A stretch of 64,000 nucleotides of DNA from Deinococcus metalli. Its GTDB lineage: Bacteria > Deinococcota > Deinococci > Deinococcales > Deinococcaceae. The translations under genes and the position numbers were made by a program. This document shows positions 19,831-28,576 of the stretch, piece after piece (position 1 is the first letter of the stretch; each line of letters opens with the position of its first letter). The stretch covers positions 124,001 to 188,000 of the forward strand of contig NZ_JACHFK010000003.1 in NCBI RefSeq assembly GCF_014201805.1, read 5' to 3'. Below the pieces are notes generated by a model. It was not told where the DNA came from. It was given only the letters and a program-made list of their open reading frames with translations, and ran no database searches.

Positions 19831-20312
19831 ACGCCACCCTGTCCGCACCCCGTCCGCTGCCCAGCCGTCAGTTCCGCCGCCGGATCGTCGTGTGGTACGG
19901 CGCGGGCCTCGTCACCATGTCCGCGATCAGCGTGCTGGGGCTGTTTGTCCCGCACCAGGGCGCCGCGTGGATCCTGATGCTGCTGACGTACATGGCGGCC
20001 ATCATCCTGTCCATCGTCAGCGGCCTGAGGCTCAGTCGCCCCGCCCTGCTGGGGTTGCCCGATGACGACGCCGCTCAGGACGAACGCCAGCGTGCCCGGC
20101 TCGCCGAGGTCATGGCCGCCGCCTACCGCGTCCTCTCGGTGGTCCTGCTGGTGGGACTGGTGGCGCTGCTCCTCGTGGACGACGGTGTCCTGCTGCGGAT
20201 GCGCCGCACGTCCGTCGGACCTGGGCTGGCCGTCGCCCTGATCTTCCTGCTCACCTTCCTTCCCTCGGCGGTGCTGGCCTGGACCGAGCCCGATCCGGAC
20301 AGAGAAGCGTAA
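19827..20312 (+). CDS. Small four-helix membrane protein paired with the XRE regulator
   Basis: 161-residue inner-membrane protein with four hydrophobic helices (about 22-42, 48-68, 100-122 and 132-152) and a short charged loop DDDAAQDERQRARLAEV between helices 2 and 3. GGAGG precedes the ATG, which overlaps the regulator stop (ATGA). The arrangement matches two-gene XRE/DUF modules in which the membrane protein may sense or modulate the regulator. No catalytic motif is visible. Confidence 0.75.
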   Translation: MNATLSAPRPLPSRQFRRRIVVWYGAGLVTMSAISVLGLFVPHQGAAWILMLLTYMAAIILSIVSGLRLSRPALLGLPDDDAAQDERQRARLAEVMAAAYRVLSVVLLVGLVALLLVDDGVLLRMRRTSVGPGLAVALIFLLTFLPSAVLAWTEPDPDREA

Positions 20313-20324
20313 GACATGGGGGGG

Positions 20325-20330
20325 TACGCT
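20325..20330 (+). promoter_or_regulatory. -10 box of the 80-residue membrane protein (decides the start)
   Basis: TACGCT lies 6 nt before the ATG at 20337, inside the reading frame that would be used if the earlier ATG at 20316 were the start. Confidence 0.5.
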
Positions 20331-20336
20331 GCCCCC

Positions 20337-20579
20337 ATGTTCGGTCGCCGCGTTCCGCCCCACATCGTGTTCGCGTTCAGTGCGCTCCTGGCCGTGGTGT
20401 GCGCCGCGCTGGCCCTTCTCGCCGTGCGCTCGCACGCGTGGGTGTGGGTAGCGGTGGGCGCGGTCCTGGCCGTGTGGTTCGCCGTGGACGCCGTGCGCTC
20501 GTACGGCTGGGCGCAGAACAAGAAGGTACTCGACGCCGAGAAGGCCGCCAGAAACGCCCAGAACCACTCGAAGCGCTGA
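20337..20579 (+). CDS. Small two-helix membrane protein, unknown function
   Basis: 80-residue protein with two hydrophobic helices (about 9-28 and 34-54) and a basic, hydrophilic C-terminal tail. I choose the ATG at 20337 because TACGCT sits 6 nt upstream, the leaderless layout. An earlier in-frame ATG at 20316 would make seven extra residues encoded by promoter-like sequence. It is convergent with the acetyltransferase on the minus strand, with a strong hairpin between them. Confidence 0.65.
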   Translation: MFGRRVPPHIVFAFSALLAVVCAALALLAVRSHAWVWVAVGAVLAVWFAVDAVRSYGWAQNKKVLDAEKAARNAQNHSKR

Positions 20580-20587
20580 CGCACACG

Positions 20588-20629
20588 GGGCAGGGACCGC
20601 CGGGCACATTGTTCCGGCGGCCCCTGCCC
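20588..20629. terminator. Strong hairpin between convergent genes
   Basis: GGGCAGGG and CCGCCGG pair with CCGGCGG and CCCTGCCC: 15 base pairs with one mismatch and a 10-nt loop. It lies between two convergent stops and could terminate in both directions. It lacks a clear T tract. Confidence 0.6.
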
Positions 20630-20634
20630 GTCCG

Positions 20635-21222
20635 TCAGTCCGCCCTGATCCAGTAGGTCATGGGTTTGGGCGTCTCGACGTGGTCGCCCACGTCCTGCCA
20701 CGACAGGGTGGTCGTCAGGTCCGGGCGCTCGACGTAGCCGCGCGCCGCCCAGAAGGCGTGCAGCGTGCGGTAGGGGTGGGGCCGTGCGGGGTGATCCTCC
20801 GGGCGCTGCACCGCGCAGAAGGCGGTGGTGCCCAGACCCAGCCGCCGGGCGTGCGCCTCGCGGTGGTCGAAGAAGGCGTGTCCCAGGCCGCGCCCGCGGT
20901 ACTCGGCCCTCAGGACGCTCTCGCCCAGGTACAGGATGTCCGCCGGGTCGAACTCCGGCGGGTGCAGCGGCGCGCGCAGGGCCTCGGTCTCCTGCGTCAG
21001 TGGCAGGGCGCTGCTCGCGCCCACGATCTCCTCGCCGTCGCGGGCCAGCACGATCAGCGCGTCTGGCGTGTCCAGCAGCGGGCGCAGGTACGTCTCCTCG
21101 TAGGCGGCGCTGCCGTCGTACAGGTACGGGTACTCGCGGAACACCTCGATGCGCAGCCGCGCCAGTGCGGGCAGAAACGGCGCGAGCTGGGGGCCGCTCA
21201 CCGATTCGACGCTCAGGCTCAA
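20635..21222 (-). CDS. GNAT-family N-acetyltransferase
   Basis: 195-residue acetyltransferase. The beta4-alpha3 motif is YLGESVLRAEYRGRGLGHAFFDHREAHAR, containing the RGRGLG acetyl-CoA loop. The start chosen is the TTG at 21222, which overlaps the SnoaL stop as TTGA and implies coupling. A GTG further upstream would lie inside the SnoaL gene. The N-terminal LARLRIEVFREYPYLYDGS and central EEIVGASSALPLTQE are typical of the family. The substrate is unknown. Confidence 0.82.
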   Translation of the reverse strand: MSLSVESVSGPQLAPFLPALARLRIEVFREYPYLYDGSAAYEETYLRPLLDTPDALIVLARDGEEIVGASSALPLTQETEALRAPLHPPEFDPADILYLGESVLRAEYRGRGLGHAFFDHREAHARRLGLGTTAFCAVQRPEDHPARPHPYRTLHAFWAARGYVERPDLTTTLSWQDVGDHVETPKPMTYWIRAD

Positions 21223-21641
21223 GCGCCCGCCGTCCCCGCGCCCACCTGCCGCGACCAATCCGCGAGGTTGTAGTAGTTCGTCACCCGCGCGATCTTGCCG
21301 CCCCTGATCTCGAAGAACGCCCCGACCGGCAGGGCGTACGTCTGACCGGCCGCCGCGGGCAGGTCGCCGTCGGTCTTCAGGTACGTGCCGTGGATCGTGA
21401 ACTCGGCGGCGGCGCGCGTGCCGTCCCCGCTGACCATCACGGTCACGTCCTCGGCGCGCTCGCGGTAATGCTCGTCCATGCGCGCCAGGAAGGCGCGGAA
21501 GGCGGCCTGCCCGGTCTCGGTGCCGCCCTCGTTGATGTCGTGGCGGACGTCGTCCGTCAGCAGGGCCAGCATGCCGGCGGCGTCGTCGGCGTTGAACGCG
21601 GCGTAGTACGCCCGGATGAGCTTCGCGGTATCGTCGGTCAT
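21219..21641 (-). CDS. SnoaL-like / ketosteroid-isomerase-fold protein
   Basis: 140-residue NTF2-fold protein. The pattern YYAAFNADDAAGMLALLTDDVRHDIN near the N-terminus and FFEIRGGKIARVTNYYNL near the C-terminus is typical of SnoaL-like hydrolases/isomerases. TATCCT lies 7 nt before the ATG at 21641, favouring it over an upstream alternative. The specific reaction is unknown. It is co-transcribed with the overlapping acetyltransferase. Confidence 0.8.
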   Translation of the reverse strand: MTDDTAKLIRAYYAAFNADDAAGMLALLTDDVRHDINEGGTETGQAAFRAFLARMDEHYRERAEDVTVMVSGDGTRAAAEFTIHGTYLKTDGDLPAAAGQTYALPVGAFFEIRGGKIARVTNYYNLADWSRQVGAGTAGA

Positions 21642-21648
21642 GACGCGC

Positions 21649-21654
21649 AGGATA
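21649..21654 (-). promoter_or_regulatory. -10 box of the SnoaL gene (leaderless layout)
   Basis: TATCCT lies 7 nt before the ATG at 21641. Confidence 0.5.
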
Positions 21655-21788
21655 CCCACTCCCGGTCGTCGCCTCCGGGCCGCGCCGGGCGCGCCGGCGA
21701 CCTCAGTGGGCGTTCATGATCGGCGGCATGATGGAAGACAAGTTCCTGACAGAGTGGGGGTAAGGGTGCGTACCCCGGCGCTGTTGCC

Positions 21789-21815
21789 TTGACACACCCG
21801 GCAGTCTGCTACTTT
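21789..21815 (+). promoter_or_regulatory. Promoter of the 448-residue protein gene
   Basis: TTGACA (21789-21794) and TACTTT (21810-21815), 15 bp apart, lie 69 nt before the GTG at 21884. The leader then carries a GGAGG Shine-Dalgarno. This differs from the leaderless layout common in the window. Confidence 0.45.
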
Positions 21816-21883
21816 AGGGACGAATTACATGCCCAACGCGGCTGGAGGGGATTCCGGCTCGCTGACAATGGAGGAACGCCCGC

Positions 21884-23230
21884 GTGAAATCAAAGCGCTA
21901 CATGATCACCCGTCCCTGCCTGCAGGAAGGCAGCCTGAGCCTCCTGAAGTACCTGGACTCCACGTTCCCCACCAGCGGCCCGGCCGTGTTCGTGGACGAC
22001 AGGGGTGATGAACACGCGGTGCAGATCGACCGCGAGCGCATGGAAGTCCGCGGCCTGGGTCCGCTGTACCACGCCCAGCACCTGAACGTGAACGACGTGC
22101 TGCTGATCACCAGCCTGTCGCCGTCGCGCTATCAGGTCGAGGCGATCGTGAAGCCCTACGCCCCGCCGCCGGTGCAGCGCCGCGAGCAGGCCGCGCCCAC
22201 CGAGACCCGCCGGGTCGTGGTGTCGTCCACGCCGCACGTGCGCGAGATCCGCATGCAGGAGGTGCGCGTGCCGGTGCTGCGTCCCGCCGATGCGGCCGAC
22301 GCGCCCACCGAGCCGCGCCCGGAACCCCACGCGGCCCGTCCTGAGCCCGTCCGTTCCGAGGCCCCGCGACCGGAGGTGGCCCGCCCCGAGGCGCCGCGCG
22401 CAGAGACCGCCCGTCCGGAGCCCGCCCGCGGCCCGGCCAGCCAGGGCCGCGCTGCCCCGGACGCGGGCACGCCGGCTCCGCGCCGGGTGGACGTGCGGTT
22501 TCCCGAGCCCGCGCCGCAGCCCCGCGCGCCGCGCGCTGCGGCGGCCCGGCCCGCCGGTCAGACGGTCAGCGTGGACGAACAGCTGAGCGAACTCGGCCGC
22601 CTGACCGGCTACCACGTCGAGACGCTGGGGAGCGGCGTCACGCGTCTGAAAGCGGACCTGGGCACGCACGCGTACGCGGTGCTGGTCGCCACCACGCCCG
22701 CGGCGCTCAGCGCGCCCACGTGGCGGGAGAGTGCCGATTACCACGTGCAGCTGTGCTCCGAGTCCGAGCGTCCCGACGGCCCGCCGCGCCTGACGCGCGA
22801 GGCGCTCTCGGCGCTGATCGAGCACGCCCGGCTGGCCCCGCTGTCGCCGGTCGATCTGCGCGGCTACTGGAAGGCGGGCGGCATGGACCTGGAGTCCGCC
22901 GCGAGCATCTCGGAACTCGTGAGTTCGTACATCGCGCAGCGCGGCACCTTCAGCTCGGTGCTGCTCAAGCTCTCGCAGCAGCCGGCGCACTCGGTGGTCA
23001 GCGTGCAGCGCTTGGCCGAGCGGCTGGGCAGCGGCGTGAACTTCGCGGAGCTGGGCAGCGTGCTCGACACCCTGACCCGCCCGCCCTTCCAGGCGCTCAC
23101 GCCGCTGCCCGGCGGACAGTACCTGCTGCGCGTGGGCGTGGGCGACCTGCTGACGGACCTGGCCGACTACGCCGACGGCGTGCGCCGCCGCGTGCGCGTG
23201 CCCGCCCGCGCCGAACAGGTGGTCGTGTAG
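21884..23230 (+). CDS. Unrecognised two-domain protein with a Pro/Glu/Arg/Ala-rich linker
   Basis: 448 residues, not recognised. Residues 1-95 form a compact beta-rich domain ([16 protein letters not shown] at the start). Residues about 135-225 are a low-complexity linker built on repeated RPE/APRPE/ARPEP units. Residues about 228-448 form a helical C-terminal domain with [13 protein letters not shown] and [14 protein letters not shown]. There is no signal peptide or membrane segment, so it is cytoplasmic. GGAGG is 9 nt upstream of the GTG. It lies upstream of mutY but has its own promoter. Confidence 0.7.
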   Translation: MKSKRYMITRPCLQEGSLSLLKYLDSTFPTSGPAVFVDDRGDEHAVQIDRERMEVRGLGPLYHAQHLNVNDVLLITSLSPSRYQVEAIVKPYAPPPVQRREQAAPTETRRVVVSSTPHVREIRMQEVRVPVLRPADAADAPTEPRPEPHAARPEPVRSEAPRPEVARPEAPRAETARPEPARGPASQGRAAPDAGTPAPRRVDVRFPEPAPQPRAPRAAAARPAGQTVSVDEQLSELGRLTGYHVETLGSGVTRLKADLGTHAYAVLVATTPAALSAPTWRESADYHVQLCSESERPDGPPRLTREALSALIEHARLAPLSPVDLRGYWKAGGMDLESAASISELVSSYIAQRGTFSSVLLKLSQQPAHSVVSVQRLAERLGSGVNFAELGSVLDTLTRPPFQALTPLPGGQYLLRVGVGDLLTDLADYADGVRRRVRVPARAEQVVV

Positions 23231-23290
23231 GCCGCAGGGCCGGCACCGGCAACCGCGTTCCCGCGCACCTTCCTCCCGTCACCGCGTCCC

Positions 23291-23296
23291 TACACT
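23291..23296 (+). promoter_or_regulatory. -10 box of mutY (leaderless layout)
   Basis: TACACT lies 6 nt before the GTG at 23303, with no Shine-Dalgarno. Confidence 0.6.
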
Positions 23297-23302
23297 GGCG
23301 CG

Positions 23303-24343
23303 GTGACGCCGTTTACGCCCGCCACGCCGCCCGCCGACCTGCGCCGGGCGCTGCTCGCGTGGTTCGACGCGCGGGGCCGTGACCTGCCGTGGCGGCGCGG
23401 GCCGGAGGGCGCGCGTGATCCGTACCGCGTGTGGGTCGCGGAGATCCTGCTCCAGCAAACGCAGGTGGTGCGCGGGCTGCACTACTACGACCGCTTCCTG
23501 GCCGCCTTCCCGGACGTGCACGCCCTGGCCGCCGCGTCGGAGGACGCCGTGCTGAAGGCCTGGGAGGGCTGCGGGTACTACGCCCGTGCCCGCAACCTGC
23601 GCCGGGCCGCGCAGCACGTGGCCGCCGAGGGCTTCCCGAGCACCTACGACGGCTGGCTGGCGCTGCCGGGCGTGGGGCCGTACACGGCCGCCGCGATCAG
23701 CAGCCTGGCGTGCGGTGAGGCGCGCGCCGTGAACGACGGCAACGTGCGGCGGGTGCTGGCGCGCGTGCACGGCGAGGAGAGGCCCACGGAGGCGTGGGTG
23801 CAGGCCCGCGCGGACGCCCTGCTCGACCCGGCGCGGCCCGGCGCGTGGAACGAGGCGGTCATGGACCTGGGCGCGACCGTGTGCACGCCCCGGTCGCCCC
23901 ACTGCGCCGAGTGTCCGCTCGCCGCCGCCTGCGCCGCGCGCGCCAGCGGCCACCCCGAGACCTACCCCGCCCCGAAGGTGCGCCCCGCCGTGCAGGACGT
24001 GCACGCGGTCGCCTTGCTGATCGGCGACGAGGAGCGGGCGGTGCTGGAGCGGCGCAGCGGCTCGCTGCTCGGCGGCCTGATGGGGCTGCCCACCGAGCCG
24101 CTGGCCGCCGGCGAGGCCGCGGCAGACGCGCTGGCCCGCGTGTGCGCGCGGCTGGGCGCGCGGCCGGGACCACTGCTCGGGCAGGTGACGCACACCATGA
24201 CGCACCGCCGCGTGACCCTGCACGTCTACGCCGCCGACGCGGACGCCCCGCGCCAGAGCGTCGCGCAGGCCGCGCTGTCCCGCCTGGACGTCAAGGCGCT
24301 GGCCCTGCCGGCGGCCCGGCGGGGCTCGCTGTTCGCCGGATGA
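23303..24343 (+). CDS. mutY: A/G-specific adenine DNA glycosylase MutY
   Basis: 346-residue base-excision repair enzyme that removes adenine opposite 8-oxoguanine. Catalytic Glu47 lies in VWVAEILLQQTQV, the helix-hairpin-helix is LPGVGPYTAAAI, the catalytic Asp is in NDGNV, and the [4Fe-4S] ligands are C-x6-C-x2-C-x5-C (CTPRSPHCAEC...C). The C-terminal Nudix-like 8-oxoG recognition domain contains HTMTHRRVTLHVY. It starts with a leaderless-type GTG. It is the clearest oxidative-damage repair gene in the window. Confidence 0.95.
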   Translation: MTPFTPATPPADLRRALLAWFDARGRDLPWRRGPEGARDPYRVWVAEILLQQTQVVRGLHYYDRFLAAFPDVHALAAASEDAVLKAWEGCGYYARARNLRRAAQHVAAEGFPSTYDGWLALPGVGPYTAAAISSLACGEARAVNDGNVRRVLARVHGEERPTEAWVQARADALLDPARPGAWNEAVMDLGATVCTPRSPHCAECPLAAACAARASGHPETYPAPKVRPAVQDVHAVALLIGDEERAVLERRSGSLLGGLMGLPTEPLAAGEAAADALARVCARLGARPGPLLGQVTHTMTHRRVTLHVYAADADAPRQSVAQAALSRLDVKALALPAARRGSLFAG

Positions 24344-24393
24344 GCGTCCCGGCCGCGCTCCTTAAGGCCGATGCCCCGGCGCGCCGATGGGGG

Positions 24394-24399
24394 TAGACT
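24394..24399 (+). promoter_or_regulatory. -10 box of uppS
   Basis: TAGACT lies 10 nt before the ATG at 24410. It falls within a possible N-terminal extension, so it supports the shorter start. Confidence 0.45.
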
Positions 24400-24409
24400 G
24401 ACCCCGCTT

Positions 24410-25240
24410 ATGACCAGGACACCCGTGAAAGCTGCCGTCCGGACGCTGCAGAGGGCGCGGACCGCGGCGCGCGGCGCCCTGCTGTGGGGCTACGAGCAGC
24501 GGCTGGCGCGCGAGGTCGCGGCGCACGGCCGGCTGCCCCGGCACCTGGGCCTGATCCTCGACGGCAACCGCCGCTACGCCCGCGCGGCCGGCATCCAGCG
24601 GGAACTGGGGCACTCCTTCGGCGCCGACAAGGCTCACGAGGTGTTGCAGTGGTGCCTGGAACTCGGCATTCCGGCCGCGACCATCTGGGTGCTGTCCACC
24701 GACAACGCCAGCCGCGACAAGGACGAGATCGCGCACATCCTGATGCTGCTGGAGCAGGAGGCGCGCAACCTCGCGACCGATCCGCGCATCCACGCCAACG
24801 GCGTGCGGGTGCGGGCCATCGGGCAGCACGACCAGTTCCCGCCGACCGTGCTGGCCGCCCTGCGCGACCTGGAGGAGAAGACCGCGCACTACCAGGGCAT
24901 GCGTCTGAACATCGCGGTCGGCTACGGCGGGCGCGAGGAGATCGTGGACGCCGTCAAGGCGCACCTGCTCAGCCAGGCGCGGGCCGGCGCGGGCCTGGAC
25001 GAGGTGGCCCGTTCCCTGCGCCCCGACGACATCAGCGCGCACCTGTACACCGCCGACACGCCCGACCCGGACTTCATCATCCGGACCAGCGGCGAGATCC
25101 GGCTGTCGGGCTTCATGCTGTGGCAGAGCGTGTACTCGGAGTACTACTTCTGCGACGTGTACTGGCCGGGTTTCCGGCGCGTGGACTTCCTGCGCGCCCT
25201 GCGCGACTTCCAGGGCCGCGACCGCCGCTTCGGTAAGTGA
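24410..25240 (+). CDS. uppS: Isoprenyl (undecaprenyl) diphosphate synthase
   Basis: 276-residue cis-prenyltransferase that condenses isopentenyl diphosphate to the long-chain lipid carrier for cell-wall synthesis. Catalytic Asp51 is in LILDGNRRYAR, the central VGYGGREEIVDA follows, and the C-terminal substrate site is RTSGEIRLSGFMLWQ. It has about 40 more N-terminal residues than the E. coli enzyme, as is usual in this phylum. I choose the ATG at 24410, 10 nt after TAGACT. Confidence 0.92.
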   Translation: MTRTPVKAAVRTLQRARTAARGALLWGYEQRLAREVAAHGRLPRHLGLILDGNRRYARAAGIQRELGHSFGADKAHEVLQWCLELGIPAATIWVLSTDNASRDKDEIAHILMLLEQEARNLATDPRIHANGVRVRAIGQHDQFPPTVLAALRDLEEKTAHYQGMRLNIAVGYGGREEIVDAVKAHLLSQARAGAGLDEVARSLRPDDISAHLYTADTPDPDFIIRTSGEIRLSGFMLWQSVYSEYYFCDVYWPGFRRVDFLRALRDFQGRDRRFGK

Positions 25241-25573
25241 GGTCCGGGGGCGCGGCCTGATTCCGGCCGGCCACACCCAGGGCCACAGCAGACCGGTGAA
25301 GGGGCCTTAAGAAACGTCGGCGCGGAGTGCTGGCGCCCTCACCCCACTTGGGGGGGACATTCCCACCGAGGCACGGCGTCAAACCGTGGATTTGCCCACG
25401 ATGTAAAGGAGTTCACGTTGACCTCCGGCACCTGCCGCCGGTGCGGGCCGCCGGCGCGGCGCAGGGCGCGGCACGGGTGTAAGCCGGGCGTAAGACGGCG
25501 GTTTTTAGGCTCCAGGCGTGCAAGTTGCCCGCCCCGCCGCGCTCCGCCCCGTTTCCCGGAGGTCCGATTCCCG
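25241..25573 (+). other. 333-bp region before the surface-protein block
   Basis: No convincing gene. Small inverted repeats are present: GGCGC/GCGCC near 25320-25343 and CACGG/CCGTG near 25372-25389. A clean AAAGGAG at 25405-25411 lies 6 nt before an in-frame TTG at 25418, which would add 52 Arg-rich residues to the next protein and remove its N-terminal signal. It may be a structured 5' leader or encode a short leader peptide. GGAGG at about 25557 serves the true start. Confidence 0.4.
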
Positions 25574-26065
25574 ATGACCCGCCGCATCCTCGTTCTCGCC
25601 CTGCTCTCCGGCGGTGCCCTCGCCCAGGGCGCGGAGCCCCTGACCCTGAACCTCGTGATGTCGCTGGTCAGGAACGTCACCGTGGACGGCAAGGTCACCG
25701 AGCAGACCGTCGAGAACCCTGGCAGCGTGTTCCCCGGCGACGTGCTCCGTCAGGTCGTCACGGTGAGGAACAACACCGGCCGCGCCATCCAGAACGTGCC
25801 GGTCAGGCTGCCGGTGCCGCGCAGCACCACGTACCTCGCCGCCGAGCAGGGCGTGAACGTGGCCCGCACCGAGTACTCGGTCGACGGCGGCAAGACCTTC
25901 GCGCCGGCCCCGCTGATGAAGACCGTGACCGTCACCGAGAACGGCAAGAGCGTCCGCCGGCAGGTCGAGGTCAAGCCCAGCGAGTACACCGCCGTGCGCT
26001 GGGTGCTCAGCGCCCTGCCCGCCGGCCACAGCGTGAAGCTCGGCTACCGCGTCCAGGTCCGCTGA
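25574..26065 (+). CDS. Small exported DUF11-like protein
   Basis: 163-residue secreted protein. The signal peptide [19 protein letters not shown] (cleavage near ALAQG) starts at the ATG at 25574 after a GGAGG. The mature part is a single immunoglobulin-like DUF11-type beta-sandwich: the [20 protein letters not shown] start, the [14 protein letters not shown] strand and a final [16 protein letters not shown]. It is the first of five consecutive exported proteins and is followed by the 772-residue protein after 87 nt. Confidence 0.8.
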   Translation: MTRRILVLALLSGGALAQGAEPLTLNLVMSLVRNVTVDGKVTEQTVENPGSVFPGDVLRQVVTVRNNTGRAIQNVPVRLPVPRSTTYLAAEQGVNVARTEYSVDGGKTFAPAPLMKTVTVTENGKSVRRQVEVKPSEYTAVRWVLSALPAGHSVKLGYRVQVR

Positions 26066-26152
26066 CCCAGGCCCGGTCGGCGCCGCGCGCCGGCACCCTG
26101 CCCCCACACCACATCCCCGCTCCGCACGGAGCGACGCCAGGAGGACCATCCA

Positions 26153-28471
26153 GTGAAAGCCACTCCCACCCTACTCGCCGTGATGAGCGCGCTCGCCGTC
26201 GGCAGCGCCGGCGCGGCCACCACCAACACCACGGCCGGCCAGATCATCACCAACCAGGCGACCGCGACCTTCACGGACCCGACCTCCACCACCGGCGCGG
26301 CGGCCACCCCGATCACCTCGAACAAGGTCGAGACGGTCGTGCTGCCCAAGCCCGGCTTCGACATCCAGTACGCCGACGGCAGCGCCGACGACACCACCGC
26401 CACCGCGCCCGCCGCCACCTACGACAAGACCGGCGTGCTGCCCGGCGCGACCGTCACGACCGCGTACGTCGTGGTGAACACCGGCAACGTGAACGGCTAC
26501 GTCGTGAACGTGGCTCCGGACAGCACCGGCGGTGTGGCGCCGCAGGCTGTCGCGTACTACCTGGACGCCGACAACGACGGCACCCCCGATTCCAGCACGC
26601 CCATCACCTCGGTCACGCTCAGCGCCGACAACCCGAATACCCCCGCCGACGAGGGCGTCGTGCGCATCCTGCAGGTCATCACGGTGTCCAGCTCCGCGCC
26701 GACCGGCGCTCAGTACTCGGCCAGCCCGGCCGGCAGCGCGCCCGCCGGCACCGTGTCCGTGACGGACGGCACCGGCGCCACCACCTCCTACCCCTACGGC
26801 AGCCTGACCGAGGCGCAGGCGAACGCCGGCAGCGTGAACGGCGACCTCCAGTACACCCGCGTGAAGGTCTTCACGCCGACCGTGTCGGCCGGGCCCTACG
26901 ACGCCGATCCCGCCACGCCCGGCCAGCAGGCGCCCACCAGCACGGTGGTCGTGCCGCCCTCGGCCACCACCACCATCGATCCCAACAACCCCACCTCGGC
27001 GCCCGGCACGCCCAGCAGCCCCAGCGACCCCACGCAGCCCGGCTACACCGACCCGGCCGTGGCGAGTTCGACGGGCTCGACCGCGATCACGGTGTCCGGC
27101 AACGTGCAGGTCGCGTACCCGCCGGCCGACACCGACACCCTCGCCGACAGCGTGAAGTTCCGCAACAGCGTGACCACGCCCAGCGGCTCGCCCGCCGACA
27201 CGGTGAACGTGTTCCCCCTGGACCCCAGCAAGAACGTGGGCGACGTGGGCTACGGCCTGCCCTACGGCACCAACAACGGCGACGGCTCGTTCACGCTGCC
27301 GGACGGCACCACCGTGAAATTCCTGAACGCCGACGGCAGCGCCGCCACGCTGGTCACGTCGCCGGTGGACGGCAAGAAGTACCCGGTGGTCAGCGTGCCC
27401 GCCGGCGGCGGCACGACCGGCTACATCACGCAGGTCACGTACCCGGACTCGAACAGCCTGAGTGACCCCACGCCCATCACGGTCGTGGTCGGCACGGACT
27501 CCGGCAACGACTACAACCTCGTTGCCGACGGCAGCACCACCGACCGCATCCTGCCGCCCGCGCTGCAGTTCGGGGACAGCAACGGCACGCAGACCCCGCC
27601 CACCGCGAACGCCGCCTCCGCACCCACCGAGACCGTCACGCCCGGCGCGGCCGTCAGCAGCGGCGCGCCCAGCGCCGGCACCACCACCGACTCCTCGGCG
27701 GTGTTCCCCATGGACATCGCCAATCCCGGCGAGTACGCCGACACCTACACCCTGTCCGGCAGCGTGAGCGTGCCGCTGTCCAGCGGCACCACCCAGACCG
27801 TGAGCGTGAAGTACGTGACGGCCACCGGCGCGGAACTCGCCAAGAACAGTGCCGGGGGGTACGTCACCCCGGTCGTGGACCCCAACACCGAGTACAAGGT
27901 GTACGCGGTCGTGGACATCCCAGCCGGCGCCAAGCTCACGCTGCCCGGCTCGCCGCTGCTCGTGTCGCAGACCGCGACCGGCAACTACAGCACCATCACC
28001 CTGAGCGACACCAACGACAAGATCCTGGTCGGCGTGATCGGCGGCATCACCGTGAACAAGTACCAGGCGGTGGGCGCCGCGCCCTCGCTGAACGCCGCTG
28101 CCCAGGCCACCAAGAGTGCCCTGCCCGGCGCGACCATCTACTACGCGATCGTGGCGAGCAACTCGTACAACGACTCGGTCAAGAACTTCGTGCTGAGCGA
28201 CGCGGCGGGCAGCGGCACCAACGTGTACTCCTTCACCACCTTCAAGGCGGCCAGCGTGAGTGTCACCGGCTTCCCGGCCGGCGCCAAGGTCATGTACCGC
28301 GTGAACGGTGCGGGCAGCTTCAGCACCAGCGCGCCTGCCGCGGGCAGCGTGACCAGCGGCGTCGAGGTCGCCATCGACACCGACGGCGACGGCGTGCTGG
28401 AACCCACCACCGACGACGTGTTCCCGTCCGGCGCGAGCATCACCCTGAACATCCAGGCCACCGTCAAGTAA
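26153..28471 (+). CDS. Large exported surface protein (772 residues)
   Basis: Exported, Thr/Ser/Ala/Gly/Asp-rich protein with almost no Lys or Cys. The signal peptide covers about 1-21. The mature N-terminus [15 protein letters not shown] is shared with the next protein. Several weak beta-sandwich repeats follow, with [13 protein letters not shown] and [13 protein letters not shown] calcium-type loops. GGAGG precedes the GTG. A strong terminator directly follows the gene, so it is probably made in larger amount than the downstream genes. Likely a cell-envelope or S-layer-associated protein; no enzyme motif is seen. Confidence 0.8.
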   Translation: MKATPTLLAVMSALAVGSAGAATTNTTAGQIITNQATATFTDPTSTTGAAATPITSNKVETVVLPKPGFDIQYADGSADDTTATAPAATYDKTGVLPGATVTTAYVVVNTGNVNGYVVNVAPDSTGGVAPQAVAYYLDADNDGTPDSSTPITSVTLSADNPNTPADEGVVRILQVITVSSSAPTGAQYSASPAGSAPAGTVSVTDGTGATTSYPYGSLTEAQANAGSVNGDLQYTRVKVFTPTVSAGPYDADPATPGQQAPTSTVVVPPSATTTIDPNNPTSAPGTPSSPSDPTQPGYTDPAVASSTGSTAITVSGNVQVAYPPADTDTLADSVKFRNSVTTPSGSPADTVNVFPLDPSKNVGDVGYGLPYGTNNGDGSFTLPDGTTVKFLNADGSAATLVTSPVDGKKYPVVSVPAGGGTTGYITQVTYPDSNSLSDPTPITVVVGTDSGNDYNLVADGSTTDRILPPALQFGDSNGTQTPPTANAASAPTETVTPGAAVSSGAPSAGTTTDSSAVFPMDIANPGEYADTYTLSGSVSVPLSSGTTQTVSVKYVTATGAELAKNSAGGYVTPVVDPNTEYKVYAVVDIPAGAKLTLPGSPLLVSQTATGNYSTITLSDTNDKILVGVIGGITVNKYQAVGAAPSLNAAAQATKSALPGATIYYAIVASNSYNDSVKNFVLSDAAGSGTNVYSFTTFKAASVSVTGFPAGAKVMYRVNGAGSFSTSAPAAGSVTSGVEVAIDTDGDGVLEPTTDDVFPSGASITLNIQATVK

Positions 28472-28482
28472 GCCCCGGTCCG

Positions 28483-28519
28483 GCGCGCCCCACCCACGTT
28501 CGGGGCGCGCTACTTTTTT
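28483..28519 (+). terminator. Intrinsic terminator after the 772-residue surface protein
   Basis: Perfect 9-bp stem GCGCGCCCC (28483-28491) / GGGGCGCGC (28502-28510), followed by TACTTTTTTC. It is a textbook Rho-independent terminator lying between two co-directional genes of the same cassette. Confidence 0.85.
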
Positions 28520-28576
28520 CCGGCAGCTCAACAGCAGAGACCCATTTTTTCCGTTTCCCCATCAAGGAGTTCGCCC

